From positions 1 through 64,000 of the forward strand of contig JAKSLH010000007.1 in the NCBI GenBank assembly GCA_024401335.1: 64,000 nt of DNA, in the 5' to 3' direction. The stretch is from Bacteroidales bacterium (GTDB lineage: Bacteria; Bacteroidota; Bacteroidia; Bacteroidales; Marinilabiliaceae). Position 1 is the stretch's first letter, and each line of letters opens with the position of its first letter. The position numbers were made by a program, and so were the translations under genes. The notes under the pieces are model-generated. The model saw only the letters and a program-made list of their open reading frames with translations. It did no database searches and had not been told where the DNA came from. Positions 17,238-25,409 of this stretch are shown here, in pieces.

Positions 17238-17966
17238 ATGAATAAAAAAATCGTTACTCTGCTATTGGCTTTGCTGCCTATTGTGTCTTGGGCTCAAGAT
17301 GACAATGAGCATGAAGCGTTTGATGATGCTCTTTTTATTAGGGTGCCATATCAAGGACTGGGCTTTAATGTCGATATGCATTATGGCGTGGGAACCAACT
17401 CTGGTAAATTGACCGATGTCGGGGTCGCTGCGTTCGAAATGGGTTTTGACGTGGCTATGGTTTTCAGAAATGTGTCGCTTGATGTGAATGCCGATATGTC
17501 ATTCGGCAGAGCCCACGAGGATCTGTTCCATAATGATGCTGTGCTGGCTTATCATCATGGGTATATGTTGGGCTGTTTGGGGTCTTGCCTGGGGTATAGG
17601 TTTAATCTTGGTCGTGATATATGTAGTTTTTTACCCGATATATATATAAAGCCTGCATTGGGTATTACTGTGCCTTATATCGACTTCATGGACGAAGAGG
17701 AGGAGTGCTACGATGATAGGTTCGGCTGTTATGGTAAGTTGGGTAAGATGCTGAAACTGGAGATAGGTAGTAGTGTAGAGAATTTCATCACTGAGAATTC
17801 CAAGAATGGTAAGGCCTTTCGTCATGAAATTTCTTTTGGCTTAAGATACTCCTTGCAAGAGGTTAATCTCAATAGGATAAATGATAAGATTACTGGCTAT
17901 CAGCAGTCGTTCTCGTTGTTCTTTGGCTATGGCATAAGCCGTGTGGGAACTAGGGTGAAGATATAG
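17238..17966 (+). CDS. Exported protein, probable small outer-membrane beta-barrel
   Basis: A 242-aa protein with a classical signal peptide (MNKKIVTLLLALLPIVSWAQ, cleavage after Ala-Gln). The rest alternates polar and hydrophobic residues with many aromatic and Gly residues ('GFNVDMHYGVG', 'VSLDVNADMSFG', 'ISFGLRYSLQEV') and ends in a strand-like 'FFGYGISRVGTRVKI'. This suggests an 8- to 10-stranded barrel. I do not recognise a named family. The start is chosen at the signal peptide; an upstream in-frame ATG at 17193 would add 15 residues. It is the last gene before a bidirectional terminator. Confidence 0.7.
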   Translation: MNKKIVTLLLALLPIVSWAQDDNEHEAFDDALFIRVPYQGLGFNVDMHYGVGTNSGKLTDVGVAAFEMGFDVAMVFRNVSLDVNADMSFGRAHEDLFHNDAVLAYHHGYMLGCLGSCLGYRFNLGRDICSFLPDIYIKPALGITVPYIDFMDEEEECYDDRFGCYGKLGKMLKLEIGSSVENFITENSKNGKAFRHEISFGLRYSLQEVNLNRINDKITGYQQSFSLFFGYGISRVGTRVKI

Positions 17967-17998
17967 AACACTGTTTGATTGTAGTGTATGAAAATAAC

Positions 17999-18034
17999 AA
18001 AGGGCGCTCAACTTAGGTTGGACGCCCTTTGCGG
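17999..18034 (+). terminator. Terminator between convergent genes, possibly bidirectional
   Basis: AAAGGGCG (17999-18006) pairs with CGCCCTTT (18023-18030), and CAAC/GTTG extends the stem around a TTAG loop. A-rich sequence on the left and T-rich on the right let it serve the barrel protein gene (plus) and the SPFH gene (minus). Confidence 0.85.
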
Positions 18035-18050
18035 TTATATGCCTGACGAT

Positions 18051-18872
18051 TTATTTCATCTTCAAGAATGGCATGTTACCGTTGCCACCATAGTACTCAG
18101 GAAGCTTGCCGTCCCACTTCTCAATAGCATACTGGTCAACGAGAAGCTGGTTGAGTGACATGGCTACTACACGGTTGTAGTATGCCTCACCATCACCCTT
18201 GATCTTGAGAGCCTTAGCTTCACCTTCGGCCTTGGCTATTTCGATCTTTGCCTCTGCCTCTGCCTCCTTTACCTTGTTCTCTGCCTTGAGGGCGTTCTGC
18301 ACAGCCTCGTTCTTTGCGTTAATGGCTGCTGCAAGTGATGCTGGTGGAGTGATCTGTGATGTGAACTCTTCTACGATGAAGCCTTCCGATGAGAGGCTCT
18401 GCTCAAGTCTCTTACGTACTTCTCCTTCAAACTCACCTCGGTTTGCCATGAGGTACTCTGATGTGTATTGGTTCGCACATGTGCGATATGCCTCATAGAT
18501 ACAAGTGCGGATATAACCGTCCTCTATCTCAGAAAGTGAACGACGATATTTGATGAATACGTCGATGGCCTTTGTCTGGTCTAGACGATAGGCGAGGGTA
18601 GGATCCATGGTAAACTCCGATGCGTCTTTTGCGTTGACAGTGAACTTGTCGTAGTTCTTTCGCTGAACGAATGTAGGGTATTCGAAAATCGACTGAGTAA
18701 TAGGATTATACCATACCCAACCTTTGCATGTCTCGATAACACCGCCATGAGTCTCTTCATTGCTTGACCACTTGAGGAAGCGGATGCCCACAGAGCCTGA
18801 GTCAATTGTTGTGCAATTTGTCATGGTAAGAGCAGTAATTGCAGCAAAGAATAAAAGTTGAACTTTTTTCAT
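18051..18872 (-). CDS. SPFH/Band 7 (prohibitin-like) lipoprotein
   Basis: A 273-aa protein with a lipoprotein signal peptide ending at Cys20 (LTMTNC). A SPFH/Band 7 domain occupies about 25-190 ('GSVGIRFLKW', 'DPTLAYRLDQT', 'IEDGYIRTCIYEAYR'). It is followed by a charged Ala/Glu/Lys coiled coil (about 190-240, 'KVKEAEAEAKIEIAKAEGEA') that mediates oligomer formation in this family. SPFH proteins form ring scaffolds that organise membrane proteases or microdomains. Anchoring by lipid rather than a transmembrane helix is notable. It is transcribed alone, divergent from the DUF4494 gene. Confidence 0.87.
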   Translation of the reverse strand: MKKVQLLFFAAITALTMTNCTTIDSGSVGIRFLKWSSNEETHGGVIETCKGWVWYNPITQSIFEYPTFVQRKNYDKFTVNAKDASEFTMDPTLAYRLDQTKAIDVFIKYRRSLSEIEDGYIRTCIYEAYRTCANQYTSEYLMANRGEFEGEVRKRLEQSLSSEGFIVEEFTSQITPPASLAAAINAKNEAVQNALKAENKVKEAEAEAKIEIAKAEGEAKALKIKGDGEAYYNRVVAMSLNQLLVDQYAIEKWDGKLPEYYGGNGNMPFLKMK

Positions 18873-18985
18873 CTCAAACTGTTTTTGATGTTAATGTGTA
18901 GTGATTTGTTTTGTTTTTGTCTTGATTTTAAACTACAAATATTTATTTATTATGTAGGTTGTTACGAAGGTAGCAAAAAAATCAA

Positions 18986-18993
18986 TACATTTG
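18986..18993 (+). promoter_or_regulatory. -7 promoter element of the DUF4494 gene
   Basis: TACATTTG (TAnnTTTG) lies 22 bp before ATG 19016. It serves the plus-strand side of the 143-bp divergent spacer. Confidence 0.55.
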
Positions 18994-19015
18994 CACCCCG
19001 TAATATTAATAAATT

Positions 19016-19528
19016 ATGCTTACATTATTTGAATGCAAAATACGCTATGTGAAGCCTGATGAACATAGCGGCAAGGATAAGAAGGTGACTGAAGCCTATC
19101 TCTTTGATGCCCTTACATATACAGAGGCTGAGGAACGAGTATATAAGGAGATGCCAGAATATATAAGTGGCGAGTTTGCAATAGCAAGCATCCGCAAGGC
19201 CAAGTATGCAGAGGTGTTGCCTTCAGAGGATGGTGACAGATGGTATAAGGTAAAAGTGTCGTTTCTTTGGGTAGATGAGGCATCGGGCCGAGAGAAGCGC
19301 ATATCACAGATCATACTTGTTCTAGCATCAGATATAAAAGATGCGGTAGATAAGACAATTGCTGGCATGGGCGGTGAAGGAGATGAGTCATTTGAGGTAA
19401 ACATGGTTATGGAAACACCAATCATGGATTTCTTCCCATTGTTCGATAAGGATAAGCTCCCAGAAGATAAGGAAGTGGCTCGTCGCCCTGCAACAGAGGC
19501 TGATGCTGATCTTCCAAAGCTTCAGTAA
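19016..19528 (+). CDS. DUF4494 domain protein
   Basis: A 170-aa soluble protein matching the DUF4494 family, which is widespread in Bacteroidota and of unknown function. Characteristic parts are 'FECKIRYVKPDE', 'VTEAYLFDALTYTEAEERV', 'EYISGEFAIASI' and 'WYKVKVSF'. The predicted fold is mixed alpha/beta without signal peptide. The C-terminal 25 residues are acidic and probably disordered. The POT transporter begins 44 bp downstream on the same strand with no clear terminator between, so cotranscription is possible. Confidence 0.85.
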   Translation: MLTLFECKIRYVKPDEHSGKDKKVTEAYLFDALTYTEAEERVYKEMPEYISGEFAIASIRKAKYAEVLPSEDGDRWYKVKVSFLWVDEASGREKRISQIILVLASDIKDAVDKTIAGMGGEGDESFEVNMVMETPIMDFFPLFDKDKLPEDKEVARRPATEADADLPKLQ

Positions 19529-19572
19529 TAGTATGATTTCAAAGTAAGACCTAATCTATAAATGTAATACTA

Positions 19573-21177
19573 ATGAGTAGTAACACACGTCATCCGAACG
19601 GACTCTATCTGCTCTTCGTGACCGAGATGGCTGAGCGATTCAGCTATTATGGCATGCGAGCGTTGTTTGTCCTCTACCTCGTTGCTGCGTTCTATGACAG
19701 CAGCATGGCTTCCCAGATTTATGGCTCATATACGGGCCTCGTATATCTTACTCCACTTCTTGGCGGTTATATTGCCGACCGTTACTGGGGTAACCGTAAG
19801 TCGATTATATTTGGTGGACTTATAATGGCTATCGGTCAGTTCCTTATGTTTGCTTCGGCATGCTGCGTTAAGCAGTCTATATTCTCAGAAGCAGGTGCTA
19901 TCGATGCGAGCGTTGACAATTCGTTGTCTATATTCTTGATGTTTGCTGGCTTGGCTTGCCTCATCTTCGGTAACGGCTTCTTCAAGCCAAATATCTCGAC
20001 AATGGTGGGCGACCTCTATGAGCCAACAGATAGCCGTAAGGACTCGGCTTTCACTATATTCTATATGGGTATCAACACTGGCGCTTTCATCGCTCCTCTT
20101 ATCTGCGGTAGCGTTGGCAACGGTAACTGGTCTGATCCAGGTGCTTTCAAGTGGGGCTTCTTCTGTGCTGGTGTGGCAATGGTGCTTTCTATAGTGGTGT
20201 TCTACCTCTTCAAGGATAACTACCTGAAGACTCCTGAGGGACTTCAGATTGGTCTCGCTCCATCAAAGAGCGAATTGCTTAAGGAGAAGAATGACGCACG
20301 TCTTGAAGATGCAAATGCTACTGAAGAGGTGAAGAACTCACCTGTTCGTCTTTGGGGCTGCATCATAGGTGCTATAGCTTTGTTCTTCCTCTTCTCGATG
20401 GATGTCCAGTCGTTTAACGACTATATATCTGCTGCTATCTATGCATTGTCTGTAGCACTGCCTGTATTCATCATTACCGACCGAGGACTTACTTATGTTG
20501 AGAAGTGCCGTATCGGTGTGATATATATAATAGCAGTATTCGTGATCTTCTTCTGGAGCGCATTTGAGCAGGCTGGCTCGTCGTTGACTATCTTTGCTGA
20601 TCAGCAGTGCGACCGTACATTGGGTGACTGGGAGATGCCAACAACTTGGTTCCAGTCTATCAACCCTATTGTCGTGGTCACTTTCGCTCCTGTGATGGCA
20701 ACTCTCTGGGAATTCCTCAACAAGCACAATGCTGAGCCATTCTCGCCAGCTAAGCAGGCTATCGGTTTGGCTCTCCTCTCATTGGGCTATGTGGTTATCG
20801 CATTTGCAACAAGCGGACTTGAGCCAGGTATGAAGGTCTCTATGTTCTGGTTGTTTGCTCTCTATTTCATCCATACTATCGGTGAGTTGAGCCTTTCTCC
20901 AATCGGTCTTTCTATGGTCAATAAGCTTTCGCCAGCGCGTTTGGCTTCTCTTCTCATGGGCGTATGGTTCATGAGCAACGCTGCTGCTAATATCTTTGCT
21001 GGAAAGCTTGCGACACTTCTTCCTGGTGCCGATGGTGATGTGAAGAATTTTATGGGCTTTGAGATAACTAACCTCTCAGAGTTCTTTACTCTCTTCGCTA
21101 TCATGGCTGGTGTCGCTTCGGTTATTCTCTTCGCACTTTGTCCACTCCTCAAGCGTATGATGAAGGGTGTTCAGTAG
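19573..21177 (+). CDS. POT/PTR2-family proton-dependent peptide transporter
   Basis: A 534-aa inner-membrane transporter of the major facilitator superfamily, importing di- or tripeptides with protons. Family signatures are the N-terminal 'EMAERFSYYGMRALF' (ExxER), 'TPLLGGYIADRYWG' and the PTR2 signature 'FYMGINTGAFIAP'. About 12-14 hydrophobic helices are visible. The length fits bacterial DtpT-like proteins, with a modest cytoplasmic insertion near 230-255 ('KSELLKEKNDARLEDANATEE'). It is followed by a long hairpin that also forms the left part of the repeated intergenic element. Confidence 0.95.
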   Translation: MSSNTRHPNGLYLLFVTEMAERFSYYGMRALFVLYLVAAFYDSSMASQIYGSYTGLVYLTPLLGGYIADRYWGNRKSIIFGGLIMAIGQFLMFASACCVKQSIFSEAGAIDASVDNSLSIFLMFAGLACLIFGNGFFKPNISTMVGDLYEPTDSRKDSAFTIFYMGINTGAFIAPLICGSVGNGNWSDPGAFKWGFFCAGVAMVLSIVVFYLFKDNYLKTPEGLQIGLAPSKSELLKEKNDARLEDANATEEVKNSPVRLWGCIIGAIALFFLFSMDVQSFNDYISAAIYALSVALPVFIITDRGLTYVEKCRIGVIYIIAVFVIFFWSAFEQAGSSLTIFADQQCDRTLGDWEMPTTWFQSINPIVVVTFAPVMATLWEFLNKHNAEPFSPAKQAIGLALLSLGYVVIAFATSGLEPGMKVSMFWLFALYFIHTIGELSLSPIGLSMVNKLSPARLASLLMGVWFMSNAAANIFAGKLATLLPGADGDVKNFMGFEITNLSEFFTLFAIMAGVASVILFALCPLLKRMMKGVQ

Positions 21178-21212
21178 GCGTGTAGTGTAAAAAAAACTGA
21201 AATACCAAATAT

Positions 21213-21341
21213 TTTAGAAAAAATCTGAAACCTTATCTATGGATGCGCGTAACTATAGGTGTATTTCATAGATAAGGTTTTCATTTTGGATTGATTGGAA
21301 AGGGTTGAACGACGAGATGTCGGGCAACCTGATTTTTTTTG
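21213..21341 (+). repeat. Intergenic direct repeat, copy A (two hairpins plus T-tract)
   Basis: About 125 bp shared with 22551-22677 in the same orientation. The core 21254-21298 is identical over 45 nt, and 21242-21298 matches at 55 of 57 positions. It contains hairpin 1 (ACCTTATCTATG at 21230-21241 with CATAGATAAGGT at 21267-21278) and hairpin 2 (GGTTG 21303-21307 / CAACC 21325-21329, inner CGAC/GTCG), followed by eight T. Copy A fills the spacer between the POT transporter and the GH43 gene. It can act as a terminator; whether it is a mobile element is unknown. Confidence 0.85.
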
Positions 21342-21399
21342 TCTTGTAGTCAAGAATTGACGTTTTTTGAGGTTTTTATGTTGGTATTTCATATAAAAA

Positions 21400-21407
21400 T
21401 ACATTTG
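21400..21407 (+). promoter_or_regulatory. -7 promoter element of the GH43 gene
   Basis: TACATTTG matches TAnnTTTG and lies downstream of the copy A T-tract, giving an mRNA leader of about 75 nt before ATG 21488. Confidence 0.55.
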
Positions 21408-21487
21408 TCCTCTTACGAAAAAAAATAATCCACTACCATTTGCTCATAATGTACGAACTTGCACTCGGTTTGAAAACAAGTTTAATT

Positions 21488-22498
21488 ATGAGATATTCAT
21501 ATTTTATATTTTCAATTGTATCTATAGTTCTGTCGGCGTGTTCGGGCAATGGCATTATGCAAGAAGATAACAAGGAGGATGGTCCTCAGTTTACAACCAC
21601 TAGCCCTGTCGTGCATGACCCTGTAATGGCCAAGGAAGATGGCATGTATTATATATATTGCACAGGTAATGGTATTACGCAGTTGACTTCGCCCGACATG
21701 AAGAGTTGGACTGTTCAAAAGCCGGTGTTTGATGAGTTGCCTGCTTGGGTTACTAAGGAGTTGCCTCCTGCTACAATACATATATGGGCGCCAGATATCT
21801 ACTATAAGGATAATAAGTGGCATCTTTTCTATTCGGTGTCGGTGTTCGGAAAGAATACGTCGGTCATAGGTCATGCGACGGCAACGAGTCTTGCTAAGGG
21901 TGACTGGAGCGACCGTGGTATGATTGTGAAGTCTCAGCCGAATCGTGACATGTGGAATGCTATAGATCCGAATGTTGTAGAAGATAACGAGGGACAGGCG
22001 TGGCTGACTTTTGGCTCGTTCTGGAATGGTATCATGCTTGTAAGGCTTAAAGACGACTTGAGTGGCATAGCTGAGCCTCAAGAGTGGCATCAGATCGCTC
22101 ATCGACATAGGACTGAGACTCTAAGCCCTGATGACGCTGGCGACGGAGCTATCGAAGCGCCATTTATATTCAAGAAGAACGGCTATTATTATTTGTGGAC
22201 ATCGACAGATTATTGCTGTAGAGGTATGGAGAGCACTTATAAGGTCGTTGTGGGTCGCTCGCAAAACATTGAAGGTCCATATGTCGATGCCGAAGGTGTT
22301 GACATGATGAACGGTGGAGGTACGGTGGTCATAGAGGGGGACAAACAGGAGTGGCAGGCTATCGGTCATTGTGCTGTCTATTCTTTGAATGGTGAGGATG
22401 TGTTCTTGGCTCATGCCTATGAGTCGGAAAAAGGTACACCACGTCTCATTGTTCGTAAGGTGTCGTGGGACGATGGTTGGCCTGTCGTGAAGTGGTGA
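21488..22498 (+). CDS. Glycoside hydrolase family 43 lipoprotein (endo-arabinanase-like)
   Basis: A 336-aa lipoprotein (lipobox Cys18, VLSACS) with a GH43 five-bladed propeller. The likely catalytic set is base Asp44 (VVHDPVMAK), pKa modulator Asp160 (NAIDPNVVED) and acid Glu223 (GAIEAPFIFKK). 'WAPDIYY', 'LTFGSFWNGI' and 'IGHCAV' are typical of arabinan endo-1,5-alpha-L-arabinanases. It should cleave arabinan or related pectic side chains at the cell surface or in the periplasm. ATG 21488 starts the signal peptide; an upstream in-frame ATG adds 16 residues. The gene stands alone between two copies of the same intergenic repeat, without SusC/D or other glycosidases, which is unusual. Confidence 0.9.
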   Translation: MRYSYFIFSIVSIVLSACSGNGIMQEDNKEDGPQFTTTSPVVHDPVMAKEDGMYYIYCTGNGITQLTSPDMKSWTVQKPVFDELPAWVTKELPPATIHIWAPDIYYKDNKWHLFYSVSVFGKNTSVIGHATATSLAKGDWSDRGMIVKSQPNRDMWNAIDPNVVEDNEGQAWLTFGSFWNGIMLVRLKDDLSGIAEPQEWHQIAHRHRTETLSPDDAGDGAIEAPFIFKKNGYYYLWTSTDYCCRGMESTYKVVVGRSQNIEGPYVDAEGVDMMNGGGTVVIEGDKQEWQAIGHCAVYSLNGEDVFLAHAYESEKGTPRLIVRKVSWDDGWPVVKW

Positions 22499-22550
22499 AA
22501 TGCTAGTTGCAGTATCGTGGATTAAATAATAATCAGACGATGAGTGTGAA

Positions 22551-22677
22551 TTTTTAGAATATTATGAAACTTATTTTGTTGATACGCGTAATTATAGGTG
22601 TATTTCATAGATAAGGTTTTCATTTTGGATTGATTGGTAGGGTTGCCGACGTGATGTCTGACAACCTCTTTTTTTTG
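22551..22677 (+). repeat. Intergenic direct repeat, copy B
   Basis: Second copy of the element at 21213-21341. The 45-nt identical core is 22593-22637. The left arm of hairpin 1 is degenerate here (CTTATTTTGTTG), but hairpin 2 (GGTTG 22641-22645 / CAACC 22662-22666) and the T-tract are kept, so copy B still looks like a terminator for GH43. The last T bases and G form a TTTG (22674-22677) that is correctly spaced to be the -33 box of the next gene. Confidence 0.85.
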
Positions 22678-22704
22678 TATAGACTTTCAAAATGACTATC
22701 TTCG
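22674..22704 (+). promoter_or_regulatory. Promoter of the parvulin chaperone gene
   Basis: TTTG (22674-22677), 19 nt, then TATCTTCG (22697-22704), one mismatch from TAnnTTTG. ATG 22730 follows 25 nt later. The -33 box lies at the end of the repeat copy B T-tract. Confidence 0.5.
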
Positions 22705-22729
22705 CACTACAATAAAAAGCAATATATCG

Positions 22730-24580
22730 ATGAAGAGAACACTCTTGTCTGCGGCATTACTAGTCTCTGTTGCTGCTGTCGGCCAAATCAAGGAAACTCC
22801 GCTGTTGAAGATTGGTGACAATGTCATTTCTAGTCAGGAATTCGAATATATCTATGCCAAGAACAACGCCTCGGCTCAGTTGCCTGTGTCGAAAAAGGAG
22901 TACTTTGAGCTTTTTGTGAACTATAAACTTAAAGTCGCAGAGGGCAAGGAGATGGGACTTGATACAACAAAGCAATATAAGAATGAAAGCTCTTATTATT
23001 TTGAGGAGCTGTCCCGTCCGTATTATGAAGATACAATAGCTCAAAAGGCGGCCATAGAAAAGGTTAAGTCGCGTTTGAAGTTGGAGGTTGATGCCAGCCA
23101 TATACTTATGCGTGTGCCTGACGATGCGACGGCTGAAGATACTTTGATTGCTTACAAAAAGGCTGAGGGGGCAAGAAATGAGGTGTTGACAGGTGCCGAT
23201 TTTGATGAGGTGGCTCGCAGATTGTCCGAAGACCCTTCGGCAAGCGAGAATGGCGGACGACTGGGCTATTTCTCGGCGATGCAAATGGTGGAGGAGTTTG
23301 AGGATGTCGCGTTTAATACTAAGGTTGGAGAGGTGAGTGGCATATTCAGAACTCAGTTTGGATATCATTTTATTAAGGTACACGACCGCCGTAAGTTCCC
23401 TGGCGAGGTGCTGACTGCTCATATCATGAAGATGTTCCCAAGGAATTGTTCCCCCGATGATGAATTGCGTTTGAAGCTGTCCATAGATAGCGTGTATGAC
23501 CTTGTGAAGGCTGGCGGTGATTTCGCTGAACTGGCAAAGAGGTGTTCGGATGATAAGCAGACGGGAGCAAGGGGTGGACAGATGCCTTGGCTGTCGCAGA
23601 GTAGATTGAATCCTAGTTTTGCAGAATATGGTGTGCAGGCTTTTGCAATAGATGAACCTGGCGGAGTGTCAGGGGTGTTTAAGACGGCCTTCGGATGGCA
23701 TATCGTGAAGCTTCTAGAAAAGAAGACTGAACGTTCGGATGCTGAATTGGAGAATATTGTACAGTCGGCTATGAGGCAGGGGCATAGTATAGGTTCGGCC
23801 GGATACGCTGCGCGAGCAAGGGATTTGGCAAAGGAGTATAAGTTCAAATGGGACAGCAAGGTGCAGGATGAGGTCGTTGCTGTCATGATGTCGTCTGAGC
23901 CTGATAGTGTGAAGGAACAAAGACTCTCGGAGATAAAGAAGCCATTGGCTACGTATGGGAAGAATAAGAAGCTGATGGCATCAGATAAGACGGTGGACAT
24001 GTGTTGGAGTAGGGGGCAGGCTCCTTGCAAGAATTTCTCGTCTATACTGCAAAACGTGATTATGGATTATGAGAAGACCCGACTCATGGATAAATATGCC
24101 GATTTCAGATATACGATGCGAGAATACTATGACGGTCTTATCGTTTTCGAGATGAATAAGAAGATGGTGTGGAGTCATAAGGATATTGATTCTACACAGC
24201 TGGAGTCTTTGTATATGCAGAATGTGTCGCGTTATGGAAGATACGGCAAGTTTATAGGAACTATATATTTCTGTGATGATGAGGAGAAGGCTTCGATTGT
24301 AGAGAAGATTGCAGCTAGCGATCCTGCGAAGGCGGAGTCTTTGGCATATAAGGTGGTGAAGGGAGAACAGTCTAAGGGTGGCTTGTATGACGACTATATA
24401 TGGCCTTTGGTGAAGTCGAAGTATGTGGTTGTTGTGGGTGAACGTATTGATGCTGAGCCGCTGCCGATGGATCAGGTGAAAGGGCAGCTCATCTCTGACT
24501 ATCAACAGCTTGAGGAGAAGAAATGGGTGAAGCAGTTGCGCGATAAGTATAAGCCTAAGATGGTTGGAAAATTAAAGTGA
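22730..24580 (+). CDS. Periplasmic peptidyl-prolyl isomerase with two parvulin domains (SurA-like)
   Basis: A 616-aa exported protein with a signal peptide (about 1-18). It has an N-terminal SurA-like helical part, then two parvulin PPIase domains: about 120-225 ('ASHILMRVP', 'RRLSEDPSASENGGRLGYFS', 'FRTQFGYHFIKV') and about 230-335 ('AHIMKMFP', 'RCSDDKQTGARGGQMPW', 'FKTAFGWHIVKL'). A long C-terminal part (about 340-616) has no clear match. Double-parvulin proteins chaperone outer-membrane proteins. Its stop overlaps the ATG of the acyl-ACP thioesterase by one base, indicating coupling. A second, PpiD-like foldase lies at 38278. Confidence 0.9.
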   Translation: MKRTLLSAALLVSVAAVGQIKETPLLKIGDNVISSQEFEYIYAKNNASAQLPVSKKEYFELFVNYKLKVAEGKEMGLDTTKQYKNESSYYFEELSRPYYEDTIAQKAAIEKVKSRLKLEVDASHILMRVPDDATAEDTLIAYKKAEGARNEVLTGADFDEVARRLSEDPSASENGGRLGYFSAMQMVEEFEDVAFNTKVGEVSGIFRTQFGYHFIKVHDRRKFPGEVLTAHIMKMFPRNCSPDDELRLKLSIDSVYDLVKAGGDFAELAKRCSDDKQTGARGGQMPWLSQSRLNPSFAEYGVQAFAIDEPGGVSGVFKTAFGWHIVKLLEKKTERSDAELENIVQSAMRQGHSIGSAGYAARARDLAKEYKFKWDSKVQDEVVAVMMSSEPDSVKEQRLSEIKKPLATYGKNKKLMASDKTVDMCWSRGQAPCKNFSSILQNVIMDYEKTRLMDKYADFRYTMREYYDGLIVFEMNKKMVWSHKDIDSTQLESLYMQNVSRYGRYGKFIGTIYFCDDEEKASIVEKIAASDPAKAESLAYKVVKGEQSKGGLYDDYIWPLVKSKYVVVVGERIDAEPLPMDQVKGQLISDYQQLEEKKWVKQLRDKYKPKMVGKLK

Positions 24581-25353
24581 TGTCAGAAATGGAATACCCT
24601 AAGTTTCATACTACAATACCTGTATTTACGCATGATGCTGACTGTTATGGCAACATCAAGACACGCCGTCTGAGTCAGCTTGTGTCTGATGTGGCGACAA
24701 TGCACACTAAGGTGCTTCATGTAGATAGAGATACTATGTTGAAGGATGGCATTACTTGGATGCTTCATAGTGTCTATATGAAGATAGAGAAGATGCCTCG
24801 TTCGGGTGACGTTATGGAGATCGATACATATCCTTGCGGCATAGAGAGGCTGTTCGCTTTGCGTTGCTTCGACATAAAGGATAAGGAGGGTGATTGCCTT
24901 GTGCGTATGTCGTCGCGATGGATGCAGATCGATGTTGAACGCCGAAGACCAATAAGGCCGACATCTGTTATCGTGGCTTTGAATGAGGGACTGTCGTTGC
25001 CGGAGAATATGACAACTGGTTGTATTGATGCAAAGAACTTCCCTGCCGACGTGAATGAGGTGAGGCGTTTCGTGGCTACTTTCGACAATATAGATTTCAA
25101 CGGCCATGTGACACAGTCGTCATATATGAAATGGATGACCGACTCACTGATGTTCGGTTTCTACAAGGAGCATGTCTTGTGTGAGGCGGAGGTGATATAC
25201 GAGCATGAGATAATGCCTGAGGCCGATGTGGTTGCCTGGATAAAGGTGGTTGAGGATGGTGATGAGGTCGTGGCCTATCACAAGTTGACCTCGGCCGACG
25301 GGACAATAGAACATTGTCTGGGGAGAACGGTCTGGAAGAAACATGCAATATAA
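24580..25353 (+). CDS. Acyl-ACP thioesterase
   Basis: A 257-aa double-hotdog thioesterase of the FatA/FatB-like bacterial family, which releases fatty acids from acyl carrier protein. The first hotdog covers about 1-130 ('VFTHDADCYGNIKTRRLSQL', 'WMLHSVYMKIEKMP', 'SSRWMQIDVERRRPIRP') and the second about 150-257. The conserved Asn-Gly-His block is DFNGHVTQSSYMKW. The usual VNN after the His is VTQ here, a mild variation. ATG 24580 overlaps the preceding stop (TGATG); an in-frame GTG at 24577 is the alternative. A bidirectional terminator follows. Confidence 0.88.
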   Translation: MSEMEYPKFHTTIPVFTHDADCYGNIKTRRLSQLVSDVATMHTKVLHVDRDTMLKDGITWMLHSVYMKIEKMPRSGDVMEIDTYPCGIERLFALRCFDIKDKEGDCLVRMSSRWMQIDVERRRPIRPTSVIVALNEGLSLPENMTTGCIDAKNFPADVNEVRRFVATFDNIDFNGHVTQSSYMKWMTDSLMFGFYKEHVLCEAEVIYEHEIMPEADVVAWIKVVEDGDEVVAYHKLTSADGTIEHCLGRTVWKKHAI

Positions 25354-25357
25354 AAAC

Positions 25358-25388
25358 AAAAGCTGCGCCATTAGGTGCAGCTTTTCGT
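25358..25388 (+). terminator. Bidirectional terminator between convergent thioesterase and miaB genes
   Basis: AAAAGCTGC (25358-25366) pairs perfectly with GCAGCTTTT (25377-25385) around a short loop, giving A-tract and T-tract on both sides for use in either direction. Confidence 0.85.
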
Positions 25389-25409
25389 TTCTTATAGCTT
25401 TATGTCTGA

